In this document: piece by piece, positions 34,107 through 42,937 of the stretch
Numbering within the stretch: position 1 is the stretch's first letter
Layout of the letters: each line of letters begins with the position of its first letter
From: Persebacter sp965221835
Lineage (GTDB): Bacteria > Pseudomonadota > Gammaproteobacteria > Tethybacterales > Persebacteraceae
Assembly (NCBI GenBank): GCA_965221835.1
Contig: OZ244916.1
Coordinates: forward strand, 434,001-498,000
Reading direction: 5' to 3'
DNA: 64,000 nt
Position numbers and translations under genes: made by a program
Notes under the pieces: generated by a model
Database searches by the model: none
What the model was told of the DNA's origin: nothing
Seen by the model: the letters and a program-made list of their open reading frames with translations, nothing else

Positions 34107-35002
34107 TAGATGGTTTCTCCTTTTTGGGTGTGATAAACGGCGTCACGAACGATGTCGTGATATTTTTCGCTTAATTGAATTAACGGCGGGCGAATCCCCG
34201 GCGGAATTTTTCCCGCATCGGCGAGCGCCCATTTGACCGGAATCGGATTGCTTTCTACGGATTGCGCGGAATGAAAGGCGCGCAGCGGTTCGTCCGCCCG
34301 CTTCGCCGCGTCTTTGTCGCCGGACAATGCGGCACCGACCATATCGGTCATTCGCCGCGGCGCGATGTTTGCGGTGACGGAAATGACGCCGTCGCCGCCT
34401 GCGAGTACATAATCGGCGGCGGTACTATCGTCGCCGCTATAAAACAAAAATGGTTCTTTTGTCGCCGCGCGCATTTTTGCAAAACGGGGGATGTCGCCGG
34501 TCGCGTCTTTAATGCCGACAATATTGGGATGGGACGACAAACGCGCGATTGTACCGATTTCCAAACCCGCGGCGCATCGTTTGGGGACATCGTACAACAA
34601 TATCGGCAAATCGCAACAATCGGCAACGGCGGAAAAATGCGCGAACAATCCTTCCTGCGGCGGGCGGTTGTAATAGGGGACGACCGACAATCCCGCCGCC
34701 GCACCGTCCGCCGCCGCTTGTTTGGTTAACGCGACCGCTTCGGCGGTGGAATTCGCCCCGACACCGCCGATAATCGGAGTTTTCGCGCCGATTTGTTTTA
34801 CTGCCGCCGCAATGAGTCGCTGATTTTCGGCAATGGAAAGAGTCGGCGATTCGCCGGTCGTGCCGCCGACAACAACCGCCGCCGTGCCGTTTTCGGCGTG
34901 CCATTCTAAAATATCTTTGAACGCGCCTTCGTCAATGTCGCCGTTTTCGCGCATCGGCGTGACAACGGCGACGATGCTGCCCCGGACATTAAATCGTATC
35001 AT
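34106..35002 (-). CDS. dapA: 4-hydroxy-tetrahydrodipicolinate synthase
   Basis: A 298-residue TIM-barrel aldolase that condenses pyruvate with aspartate semialdehyde for lysine and diaminopimelate synthesis. It has GTTGESPTLS, LYDVPKR (catalytic Tyr) and GIKDATGD (Schiff-base Lys). ATG 35002 (MIRFNVRGSIVAVVTP) is chosen over a start 6 codons upstream because TACAAT ends exactly 6 nt before it and because of the family start. It heads dapA-bamC-MBL. Confidence 0.95.
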   Translation of the reverse strand: MIRFNVRGSIVAVVTPMRENGDIDEGAFKDILEWHAENGTAAVVVGGTTGESPTLSIAENQRLIAAAVKQIGAKTPIIGGVGANSTAEAVALTKQAAADGAAAGLSVVPYYNRPPQEGLFAHFSAVADCCDLPILLYDVPKRCAAGLEIGTIARLSSHPNIVGIKDATGDIPRFAKMRAATKEPFLFYSGDDSTAADYVLAGGDGVISVTANIAPRRMTDMVGAALSGDKDAAKRADEPLRAFHSAQSVESNPIPVKWALADAGKIPPGIRPPLIQLSEKYHDIVRDAVYHTQKGETI

Positions 35003-35008
35003 CCGCCA

Positions 35009-35014
35009 ATTGTA
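35009..35014 (-). promoter_or_regulatory. -10 hexamer of dapA, leaderless-type spacing
   Basis: TACAAT (5 of 6 to consensus) on the minus strand, with 6 nt to the dapA ATG and no SD between. It follows the same layout as gabD, nadB, thyA, pmbA and yggS. Confidence 0.5.
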
Positions 35015-35051
35015 CTCCATCCCGCCTTGTCAAACAAAACCGCGCATATTT

Positions 35052-35080
35052 TTGTTAAAAAAACGGCGACAATGTATAAT
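35052..35080 (+). promoter_or_regulatory. Sigma-70 type promoter of ald
   Basis: TTGTTA (35052-35057), a 17-nt spacer and TATAAT (35075-35080) make the most canonical promoter in the window. It gives a leader of about 59 nt with an AAGGAAAG SD before the ald ATG. Confidence 0.7.
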
Positions 35081-35145
35081 TTTAATCTGCACATATTTTT
35101 TATTGCACGCGCCGTTAAACGCGCGTTATTTTAAGGAAAGAAAAA

Positions 35146-36267
35146 ATGATCATAGGAGTACCGAAAGAAACGAAAAATCACGAATACCGTGTCGGAATGA
35201 CGCCGGAAACCGTCAATATGGCGCGGCGGCGCGGACATCAAATTGTCGTGCAAAGCGGTGCGGGCGGCGGAATCGGCGCAACAGATGCCGATTATCGCAC
35301 CGCCGGTGCGTCCGTTGTCAAAACCGCCGCGCAGGTTTTTTCCGCCGCGGAAATGCTCGTAAAAGTCAAAGAACCGCTCGCCCCTGAACGGCAGATGCTA
35401 AAACGCGGGCAGATTTTATTCACTTATTTGCATCTCGCCGCGGACAAAAAACTGACTCTTGAATTGATGAAAAGCGGCGCGGTGTGCATCGCGTACGAAA
35501 CCATCACCGACGATTTCGGACGGCTGCCGTTGCTCGCGCCGATGTCCAAAGTTGCGGGGCGTCTTGCCGCACAAGCGGCGGCGCACTATCTCCAAAAACC
35601 CGCCGGCGGTGCGGGCAAACTCATCGGCGGCGTCCCCGGCGTGTCGCCGGCGAAAGTCGTCATTCTCGGCGGCGGCGTTGTCGGGCGCAATGCCGCACGA
35701 ATCGCATCCGGCATGGGCGCGCGCGTCATTATCATGGAAAAAAATAACGCCGTGATGGACGACATTGTTCGCGAATTTAATGGCGCGGTTTTAAGTTGCT
35801 ATTCGTCGCCCGGCAATCTCGCCCGCGAAGTTGCGGATGCCGATGTGATTATCGGCGGCGTGCTTGTCGCCGGCGAAACCGCACCAAAAATTGTGGACGA
35901 AAAAATGGTTAAATCTATGCGCCCCGGCGCGGTCGCGGTGGATGTCGCCATTGACCAAGGCGGATGTATCGCAACCGCCCGCCCGACAACGCACGACAAA
36001 CCGGTTTTCGTCAAGCACGGCGTTTTGCATTATTGCGTCGCTAATATGCCGGGGGCGGTGCCGCACACTTCCACTTATGCACTCAACAACGCGACCGCGC
36101 CGTGGATTTTGGAAATCGCCGGAAAAGGGTGGCGGAAAGCGGCGGCGGAAAGCCGTCATTTGCAAAACGGACTTTCGGTTGCAAACGGCGCGCTGATTTG
36201 CGAACATTCCGCCCGTTCATTAAAAATTCCCTTTTCGCCTGCCGCCGAATTTTTGCGGGCGGGTTGA
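35146..36267 (+). CDS. ald: Alanine dehydrogenase
   Basis: A 373-residue NAD-dependent enzyme interconverting alanine with pyruvate and ammonia. The start MIIGVPKETKNHEYRVGMTP carries the substrate-binding Arg/Lys region; next are VKVKEPL, the catalytic-site segment FTYLHLAADK and the NAD-binding loop VVILGGGVVGRNAARIA. It is preceded by a strong promoter and SD AAGGAAAG. A glutamine-synthetase-like gene starts 16 nt after its stop, so the two probably form one nitrogen-handling operon. Confidence 0.95.
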   Translation: MIIGVPKETKNHEYRVGMTPETVNMARRRGHQIVVQSGAGGGIGATDADYRTAGASVVKTAAQVFSAAEMLVKVKEPLAPERQMLKRGQILFTYLHLAADKKLTLELMKSGAVCIAYETITDDFGRLPLLAPMSKVAGRLAAQAAAHYLQKPAGGAGKLIGGVPGVSPAKVVILGGGVVGRNAARIASGMGARVIIMEKNNAVMDDIVREFNGAVLSCYSSPGNLAREVADADVIIGGVLVAGETAPKIVDEKMVKSMRPGAVAVDVAIDQGGCIATARPTTHDKPVFVKHGVLHYCVANMPGAVPHTSTYALNNATAPWILEIAGKGWRKAAAESRHLQNGLSVANGALICEHSARSLKIPFSPAAEFLRAG

Positions 36268-36282
36268 TTGCGGGCGGCGTAA

Positions 36283-37500
36283 ATGTTGGATATTATTCTC
36301 GCCGATATTAACGGCATCTGGCGCGGGATGCAAACGCCCGCCGAAGAAATGGAATCGCTTTTGCAAGGCGGCGTAAGTTTTCCGCGTTCGTTGTACGCGA
36401 TGCGTTTTGACGGCGCGGTTTGCGAAGAAACCGGACTCGGTTTATCCGCCGGCGACCCGGATTATCCTTGCGTACCAATTGCCGATACGGTCGCGCCGCT
36501 TGTGTGGCGAGAAGGGGGAATGCAATTTGCTGCGGAAATGCGGTTGCCGGACGGTGCGCCGTTTTTCGCCGACCCGCGCGCGGTACTCGCCGCGGTTTTG
36601 CAAAAATTTGAAGCGGACGGATTGCAGCCGATTCTGGCGGTGGAGTTGGAGTTTTATCTGACCGGCGAAAAATCGGAAATGTCGGAGTTGTATTCTTTTG
36701 ATGCGATGGCGCGTCATCGCGATTTTTTCGCGCTTGTTCGGCGGGCGGCGGATGCGCAAAATATCGCCCTCGGCGGCGCGATTTCCGAATATGCGCCGGG
36801 GCAGTTTGAAATCAATTTGCGCCATCAATCGCCGTTGCGGGCGTGTCTGGACGCGTTGCTGTTTCGCCGAATCATCCGCGAATGTGCGCGCGCCGCCGGA
36901 AAATGCGCGACTTTTATGGCGAAACCGTACGGCAGTTGCGCGGGCAGCGGGATGCATTTGCACATCAGCGTGCGCGACAAAAATGGCGGTTTTTGTTTCG
37001 CCGATTCCGCGTCTTTACATTCCGCCGTTGCGGGGGCGTTGGCGATTGTCAGAGAATCCACGGCGTTTTTCGCGCCGTTCGGCAATTCTTATCGCCGTTT
37101 TTCGCCCGGCGCTTATGTGCCGCTGCGAGTGTTTTGGGATGACGAAAATCGCAACGCCGCCGTGCGTCTGCCGCGCGCCGAATCGCCCGCCGCAAAAAGA
37201 TTGGAGTTGCGCACTCCGGGTGCGGACGCGAATCCATATTTGGCGGCGGCGGCGCTTTTGTCCGGCGTTCATTACGGCATGACGCACCGCCTGAAACCGC
37301 CGAAAGCGGGCGTTTCCGCCGGTCATATTCCCGCGACATGGCATGCGGCGTTGTCTTCGCTGTCGCGCGCGCGAATCTTGCCGTCATATATGGATAAAAA
37401 ATTCTTAAAGTTATATCGCCAAATAAAACTTTCCGAATTGAATCGCGAAACCGCGCATATTAGCGATTATGACCGCGAGTTTTACGGCGCGGTTTTATAA
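36283..37500 (+). CDS. Glutamine-synthetase family protein, gamma-glutamylpolyamine-synthetase-like
   Basis: 405 residues, about 40-60 shorter than housekeeping GlnA. It has a GS beta-grasp N-terminus (ADINGIWRGMQTP) and the catalytic core: AVELEFYL (metal Glu), GQFEINLRHQSPL, GSGMHLHIS (ATP/metal), NSYRRFSPGAYVP and ELRTPGADANPYLAAAALL. It lacks the adenylylation-site region typical of GlnA, so it more likely glutamylates putrescine or another amine (PuuA/GlnA3 group). Substrate is inferred. It is in an operon with ald; gabD at 0.4 kb would finish a putrescine route. Confidence 0.82.
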   Translation: MLDIILADINGIWRGMQTPAEEMESLLQGGVSFPRSLYAMRFDGAVCEETGLGLSAGDPDYPCVPIADTVAPLVWREGGMQFAAEMRLPDGAPFFADPRAVLAAVLQKFEADGLQPILAVELEFYLTGEKSEMSELYSFDAMARHRDFFALVRRAADAQNIALGGAISEYAPGQFEINLRHQSPLRACLDALLFRRIIRECARAAGKCATFMAKPYGSCAGSGMHLHISVRDKNGGFCFADSASLHSAVAGALAIVRESTAFFAPFGNSYRRFSPGAYVPLRVFWDDENRNAAVRLPRAESPAAKRLELRTPGADANPYLAAAALLSGVHYGMTHRLKPPKAGVSAGHIPATWHAALSSLSRARILPSYMDKKFLKLYRQIKLSELNRETAHISDYDREFYGAVL

Positions 37501-37606
37501 ACGCGCGCGCAAATTAATTTAAAAAAATTTCCCTTGCGGCGAAACGGCGGCGGCAATTAAATGCGTCGAGCGAAAAATAAAATTACAATAATTGCGCCGG
37601 ATATTG

Positions 37607-37672
37607 TATAATGGCGGAGTCGCGGCGCATGAATGCGTAGGCGGTTCCCCGACAGTCTGCGCTATGCGCCAT
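37607..37672 (+). promoter_or_regulatory. nusA promoter and structured leader
   Basis: TATAAT (37607-37612) heads a leader of about 78 nt before nusA. Two mutually exclusive stems are visible: ATGGCG (37611-37616) with CGCCAT (37667-37672), or GGCGCAT (37624-37630) with ATGCGCC (37664-37670). rimP, normally directly upstream of nusA, is absent. Control by alternative folding is only inferred. Confidence 0.35.
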
Positions 37673-37696
37673 TAATTTTATGTCGGAGAAAAACAA

Positions 37697-39316
37697 ATGA
37701 ATCTGCAACATCAAAAAGAATCTGAAACGATGGACGAAGTCAAGGCGCCCGGCGCCGTGCATGTGATTGCGGCGGAAGACCCCGCCAAACACGGGCGAAA
37801 AATAGAGGGGCTGGATATGTATCTCGCGTCCATCGCGCGGGAAAAAGATCTGCCCGCCGAACAGGTGCGGGATATTTTCGCCGAAGCGCACGCCCAATCC
37901 GCCAAACGCGGCGGCAACGAAGTGCGGGACGGCGAGTTTCGCGCCAACATTGACAACGAAGTGATTTATGTTTATCGCCGCTGGCGGGTGCTGGCGGACG
38001 ATGAAATTATGGAAAACCGGCAAAGCGAAATGATGCTGGATTCCGCGCGCGAATATGTGCCGGCAATCAATCCCGGCGATATGCTGGACATTCCTTTTCC
38101 GAGCGAACAAATGGAAAAGCGTTCTTGCGTACATTCGGCGAAACAAAACTTCAATCACCGCTTGCGCGATGCCGACCGCCGCCGTTTGCTGGACGAAATT
38201 CTCGCGCGCAACGAAAATCTCGTGAGCGGGCAAGTGCAAAGAATTTTGCGCGAAACCGGCGACGCCATCGTGGAAGTAATGCGTCTGGAATGCCGCCTCC
38301 CCAAAGACCAAATGTTGCCGCGCGAAACATTAAAAAGCGGCGACCGGGTGCAAGCAATTATCAAAGAAGTCAATTATGAAACTTCCGGTCAGCGTGTCAT
38401 TCTCAGTCGCACCAGCCCCGAATTTCTCCGTCTACTTTTTCAGCGGGTAGTGCCCGAAATTGAAAAAGGCATTCTGGAAATTCTCAAAGTCGTGCGCTAT
38501 CCCGGCAATCGCGCGAAAATTTCGGTGCGCACGAACGACCCGCGCGTGGATCCTGTCGGTACTTGTGTCGGCATTCGCGGTTCCAGAGTGCAGGCGGTTA
38601 CCAACGAATTGAACGGGGAACGCATTGACATAATTCCATGGGACGATGACCCGGCGAATTTTGTTTTGCGCGCGATGGCGCCCGCCGAAATCACCCGCAT
38701 CGCGTTAGATTTTTCCCAAAAATCTATGGATGTTCTGGTCGCCCAAGATCGGATGGCGCAGGCAATCGGCAAAAGCGGCGTCAATGTCCGCCTCGCTTCC
38801 GAACTGAGCGGCTGGCGTTTAAATTTGCGCGTTGTGGAAGATTACGAAGCCGAAGAACAAGAAAAAATACGCGCCAAAAGTCGGATACTCGCGCAAGCAT
38901 TAAATCTGGACGAAGACGCCGCCCGCATTATTTTGGAAGAGGGATTTGAAACTTTGGAACATGTGGCGTTCGCCGAAGAGGAAGAACTGCTGGAAATTTC
39001 CGGATTTCAACCCGACCAAGTACGCGAATTGCAATCGCGCGCCCGGGCGCAAGTTGAAAAAGAAGAGGCGTTACTCGTCGAAAAACGCAAAAAACAAGAA
39101 TCGCAACTGGAAGCGTTTACAAAAAACGATGAGGAGTTTTTACTTTCGCTGGCGCGGCATGATATTTTTACATTGACCGACCTCGCCGATCTTGCAACCG
39201 ATGAATTGCTGGAAATGCGCGAAATGGAAGTATCCGAAGCCGAAAATTGCATTACCCGCGCGCGCATTGCGGCGGGTTATATTGACGACACCGCGAACGG
39301 GGAAAATGCCGAATGA
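37697..39316 (+). CDS. nusA: Transcription termination/antitermination factor NusA
   Basis: 539 residues: an N-terminal RNA-polymerase-binding domain (with about 35 extra leading residues compared with the usual start), S1 domain (LKSGDRVQAIIKEV, VILSRTSPEF), two KH domains (GTCVGIRGSRVQAVTNEL; AIGKSGVNVRLASELSGW) and C-terminal acidic AR repeats. It binds RNA polymerase and nascent RNA to tune pausing, termination and antitermination. ATG 37697 has SD CGGAG. Its stop overlaps the infB ATG (ATGA). Confidence 0.95.
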   Translation: MNLQHQKESETMDEVKAPGAVHVIAAEDPAKHGRKIEGLDMYLASIAREKDLPAEQVRDIFAEAHAQSAKRGGNEVRDGEFRANIDNEVIYVYRRWRVLADDEIMENRQSEMMLDSAREYVPAINPGDMLDIPFPSEQMEKRSCVHSAKQNFNHRLRDADRRRLLDEILARNENLVSGQVQRILRETGDAIVEVMRLECRLPKDQMLPRETLKSGDRVQAIIKEVNYETSGQRVILSRTSPEFLRLLFQRVVPEIEKGILEILKVVRYPGNRAKISVRTNDPRVDPVGTCVGIRGSRVQAVTNELNGERIDIIPWDDDPANFVLRAMAPAEITRIALDFSQKSMDVLVAQDRMAQAIGKSGVNVRLASELSGWRLNLRVVEDYEAEEQEKIRAKSRILAQALNLDEDAARIILEEGFETLEHVAFAEEEELLEISGFQPDQVRELQSRARAQVEKEEALLVEKRKKQESQLEAFTKNDEEFLLSLARHDIFTLTDLADLATDELLEMREMEVSEAENCITRARIAAGYIDDTANGENAE

Positions 39317-41682
39317 CCACCACGTTGGACATTGCGGATCGGTACGGCAAAACGATAGAAGAAGTCAAAGCGGCAATGATCGCTTTGGGTTACACCAAAC
39401 GCATCACCCGCATCAACAAAGTGGATTCGGATATGGAAAGGGCGTTGGACGCGCATTTTAAGAACGACAAACCGGCGGCGGTAAAAATAACGCCGCAAAA
39501 ACCTTCCGTCCGCCGCATCGGCGATACGCAAATCGTTGAAAAAAAAGTAAGGACAATCCGCCGCCCTCCGAAACCCGGAACGCCTGCGGTTTCTCCCGCC
39601 CCCGCCGCCGCCGCACCGCCGCCGAAGACGAAAAAAACCGAAACTTCCAACGCCGATTCTCTCGCCGCCGCCGACAATCTGCATAAAAAACAAATCGCCG
39701 CACAACAAAGCAAAATTTCCGCGGCGGCAGCGAAATCTTCCCCGCCCGCAGAACCGGCGAAAGTCGCCCCGCCCCGCCCCGATGAAGGGCGCGGCAAAAC
39801 AATTAAAATAGACCGCGAAGTCGTTCGCGAACGCGAAAAACGCCGCCGCCGAGGATTGGGCGGCGGAAAACGTCTCCCGGAAAATTTGCACGGATTTAAA
39901 CAACCGGCGGGGCCGGTGACTCGCGAATTGCCGCTGCCGGAAGCGATTTCGGTGAATCGTCTTGCAACTGAAATGTCGGTTAAAATCGGCGTTATCATCC
40001 GCAAACTGATGGAATATGGCGTAGAAAATGCCGGTGCAAATATGCTGCTGGATCGCGAAACGGCGTGGGTTTTGGTGGAAGAATTCGGGCACAAACCGGT
40101 CATTCAAACCGAAGAAAAAGATCCTGAAACGATGATGCTGGAACAACACGCCTCAGATGCCGAACAAAAATCGCGTCCGCCGGTCGTGACAATTATGGGG
40201 CATGTGGATCATGGCAAAACTTCGCTGCTGGACTACATTCGCAAAACCAAAGTCGCTGCCGGCGAGGCGGGCGGAATAACTCAACACATCGGCGCCTATC
40301 AGGTAAAAAATGACGCGGGCGACATTACATTTTTGGATACGCCCGGTCATGCGTTGTTTTCGCAAATGCGGGCGCGCGGTGCGCAAATTACCGATATTGT
40401 CGTGCTGGTGATCGCCGGCGATGACGGTATGAAACCGCAAACGGAAGAGGCGATTTCGCATGCGCAAGCGGCGGGCGTGCCGATTGTGGCGGCGGTCAAC
40501 AAAAAAGACAAACCCGATTTTGATTTGGAGCGAATTAAAAGCGAGTTGTCGGGGCGCGGCGTAACGCCCGAAGATTGGGGCGGCGATACGATGGTGATTC
40601 CGCTTTCGGCACACACCGGCGAAGGCGTGGACGATTTGCTGGATGCGATTCGCGTGCAAAGGGATATTTTGGATATAAAAGCGGCGTTTGATACGCCCGC
40701 ACAAGGCGTTGTGGTGGAAGCGCGAATGGACAGAGGGCGCGGTGCGTTGACGACGGTGATTATCCGGCAGGGCATTTTACGCCGCAACAGTTATATCGTA
40801 TGCGGCACGGAAAGCGGGCGGGTACGCGCTATGTGGGATAGCACGGGAGAAATGTTGAACGAAGCATTTCCGTCCATGCCGGTGGAAATTCAAGGATTAT
40901 CCGGTCTTCCCGAAGTGGGGGGCGATATGGTGGTCGTCGCCGACGAACGCAAGGCGCGCGAGGTCGCCGGATTGCGTCAAGAACGCCGCCGGACGAAAGT
41001 ATTGAGCGCGCGGATGGCGGCGCGTCCGAAATCCCGATTGTTGATTGGCGAGGAAGATGAAGAGGAAAAACGGGAATTGACTGTCATTGTCAAAGCCGAT
41101 GTCGGCGGTTCCCGCGAGGCGTTGGTTGCCGCGCTTTCGGCAATTTCCGGCAAAAAAGCCGCGGTCAAAGTCATTCACAGCGCGGTGGGCAGCGTGAGCG
41201 AATCCGATATTAATTTGGCGCGCGCGAGCGGCGCGATGGTAATCGCGTTCAATGTGCGCCCGGACGGAAAATCGCGAAAACTCGCGCAAGCGTACGGCAT
41301 CAAAATTTTATCGGGAAATGTCATTTATGAAATTCTGGAAGATGCCAAAAAAGCGGTGTTGAATCTTTTGGAACCGGAACGCGAAGAGCAAGTTATCGGT
41401 ACCGCAAAAGTGTTGAAAGTTTTTACGATTTCCAAAGTCGGCAATATCGCCGGTTGCCGCGTTTCCGAAGGCATTATTCGCGCCGATGCGCGGGCGCGGC
41501 TGGTGCGGGACGGCGCAATCGTATACGAAGGCGACATTGATTCGTTGCGCTATTTTAAAGATCAGGCGAAGGAAGTAAAAAGCGGCGAGGAATGCGGAAT
41601 TGCTATTCGCCGTTTTAACGATATTAAAGTGGAGGATGTCATTGAAGCGGTACGAATTATTGAAACGCCGCCGACTTTATAG
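39313..41682 (+). CDS. infB: Translation initiation factor IF-2
   Basis: A 789-residue GTPase that brings fMet-tRNA to the 30S subunit. The N-terminal IF2_N-like segment is followed by a Pro/Ala/Lys-rich linker, then G1 GHVDHGKTS, G3 DTPGHALF, G4 NKKDKPD and the C-terminal domains ending GEECGIAIRRFNDIKVED. It overlaps nusA by 4 nt (ATGA). fMet chemistry is supplied by fmt and def at 11-12 kb. Confidence 0.96.
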   Translation: MTTTLDIADRYGKTIEEVKAAMIALGYTKRITRINKVDSDMERALDAHFKNDKPAAVKITPQKPSVRRIGDTQIVEKKVRTIRRPPKPGTPAVSPAPAAAAPPPKTKKTETSNADSLAAADNLHKKQIAAQQSKISAAAAKSSPPAEPAKVAPPRPDEGRGKTIKIDREVVREREKRRRRGLGGGKRLPENLHGFKQPAGPVTRELPLPEAISVNRLATEMSVKIGVIIRKLMEYGVENAGANMLLDRETAWVLVEEFGHKPVIQTEEKDPETMMLEQHASDAEQKSRPPVVTIMGHVDHGKTSLLDYIRKTKVAAGEAGGITQHIGAYQVKNDAGDITFLDTPGHALFSQMRARGAQITDIVVLVIAGDDGMKPQTEEAISHAQAAGVPIVAAVNKKDKPDFDLERIKSELSGRGVTPEDWGGDTMVIPLSAHTGEGVDDLLDAIRVQRDILDIKAAFDTPAQGVVVEARMDRGRGALTTVIIRQGILRRNSYIVCGTESGRVRAMWDSTGEMLNEAFPSMPVEIQGLSGLPEVGGDMVVVADERKAREVAGLRQERRRTKVLSARMAARPKSRLLIGEEDEEEKRELTVIVKADVGGSREALVAALSAISGKKAAVKVIHSAVGSVSESDINLARASGAMVIAFNVRPDGKSRKLAQAYGIKILSGNVIYEILEDAKKAVLNLLEPEREEQVIGTAKVLKVFTISKVGNIAGCRVSEGIIRADARARLVRDGAIVYEGDIDSLRYFKDQAKEVKSGEECGIAIRRFNDIKVEDVIEAVRIIETPPTL

Positions 41683-41694
41683 GGGCGCGCGGCG

Positions 41695-42051
41695 ATGAAA
41701 AGCGGACGCGGATATCCGCGCGGTTATCGCGTTGCCTCGCTGGTGCGGCGCGGATTGTCGCCGATGTTAAATGTCGCACACGCCGATGTCACAATCCGAA
41801 ATGTTTCGTTGAACGGCGATTTTAGCGTTGCCACAATTTATTATTCGGTGCTGGGCGGCGACCCGGATTCCGTGCGCTTGTCGTTGACGCGGAACGCGGC
41901 ATTTTTTCGCCGCCGTCTGGCGTCGTTCTTAAATATGCGCAGTACGCCGAAACTGGTTTTCGCGCCGGATACCGAAGGAATGGCGGCGGACGATATGCAA
42001 AACTTTTTAGATTCCATAGAGGCGGACGATGCGCGCGGATGCGATAATTGA
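41695..42051 (+). CDS. rbfA: Ribosome-binding factor A
   Basis: A 118-residue KH-like protein needed for 16S rRNA maturation and cold adaptation. The pattern YRVASLVRRGLSPMLN (N-terminal helix), DVTIRNVSLNGDFSVATIYYSV and RRRLASFLNMRSTPKLVFAPD is typical. It follows infB by 12 nt with AGGGG upstream. Its 3' end overlaps truB by 23 nt. Confidence 0.92.
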   Translation: MKSGRGYPRGYRVASLVRRGLSPMLNVAHADVTIRNVSLNGDFSVATIYYSVLGGDPDSVRLSLTRNAAFFRRRLASFLNMRSTPKLVFAPDTEGMAADDMQNFLDSIEADDARGCDN

Positions 42052-42937
42052 CGGCGTATTGCCGGTAGACAAGGCGATAGGGCGCACTTCGGCGCACACT
42101 GTTGCCGAGGCGCGAAAGTTATTCGGCGGCGTCAAAGCCGGACATGCCGGCACATTGGATCCGGCGGCAAGCGGCGTATTGCCGGTAATGTTGGGCGAGG
42201 CAACCGGATTTATCCGCTTTTTGCCGTCCGACAAAATTTATCGCGCCGACATTGTTTTCGGAATCAAAACCGACACGGACGATGCGGAAGGCGAAGTTAT
42301 CGCGCGCGGTACGCCGCCGCACGATTTATCCGCCGCCGTGCGCGAAGTTTTGCCCCGTTTTACCGGCGAATATGAGCAAACGGCGCCGACATACAGCGCG
42401 CTGAAACATGCGGGGCGCCCGATGTATTATTACGCGCGCCGCAATATTCCCGCACCGATTAAGCGGCGCAAAGTGCGGACGCACGAGTTGCGGGTAGAAT
42501 CGGTTTCAGGCGTTCGCCTGACTCTAATCGTGCGTTGCGATGGCGGATTTTATGTCCGCGCATTGGCGCGCGATATTGGCGAAACATTGCGCTGCGGGGC
42601 GCATCTGGGCGGTTTGCGGCGCACCCGTTGCGCGTCTCTCAATTCCGCTTCGCCGTTGGAAATTGTCGCCGCCGAAAAACCCGAAATGCGCGCAAAATAT
42701 ATCGCGCCGGTGGGCGAAGTATTGACGCATTTGCCGCCGCACGACATAAATCAGGACACGGCGCGCGCCCTCGGACAAGGACGCGAATTGTACGGAGACG
42801 GCGGCGGCAACGGCAACGGCGGCGAAGATGGCGTGCGCGTTCGTTTTGTTTGCGGCGGGCGTTTTGCGGGCGTAGGAGTTGTGGCGGGCGAACAAATGCG
42901 CGGCGAAAAAATGATGGCGTGGACTCGCGAATTATAA
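42029..42937 (+). CDS. truB: tRNA pseudouridine(55) synthase TruB
   Basis: A 302-residue enzyme making pseudouridine 55 in the T-loop of tRNAs. It starts with DGVLPVDKAIGRTSAHTV, the catalytic GHAGTLDPAASGVLPV (Asp), YSALKHAGRPMYYYAR and RCDGGFYVRALARDIGE. A Gly/Asn-rich insertion (GDGGGNGNGGEDG) sits in the C-terminal PUA-like domain. The 23-nt overlap with rbfA is longer than the usual 4 nt. rpsO-pnp, often next, do not follow; sppA does. Confidence 0.94.
   Translation: MRADAIIDGVLPVDKAIGRTSAHTVAEARKLFGGVKAGHAGTLDPAASGVLPVMLGEATGFIRFLPSDKIYRADIVFGIKTDTDDAEGEVIARGTPPHDLSAAVREVLPRFTGEYEQTAPTYSALKHAGRPMYYYARRNIPAPIKRRKVRTHELRVESVSGVRLTLIVRCDGGFYVRALARDIGETLRCGAHLGGLRRTRCASLNSASPLEIVAAEKPEMRAKYIAPVGEVLTHLPPHDINQDTARALGQGRELYGDGGGNGNGGEDGVRVRFVCGGRFAGVGVVAGEQMRGEKMMAWTREL

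Noticed and set aside
37611..37672. A tRNA or known small RNA in the nusA leader
   Set aside because: No cloverleaf, T-loop or anticodon arm can be drawn; only two alternative stems are visible.
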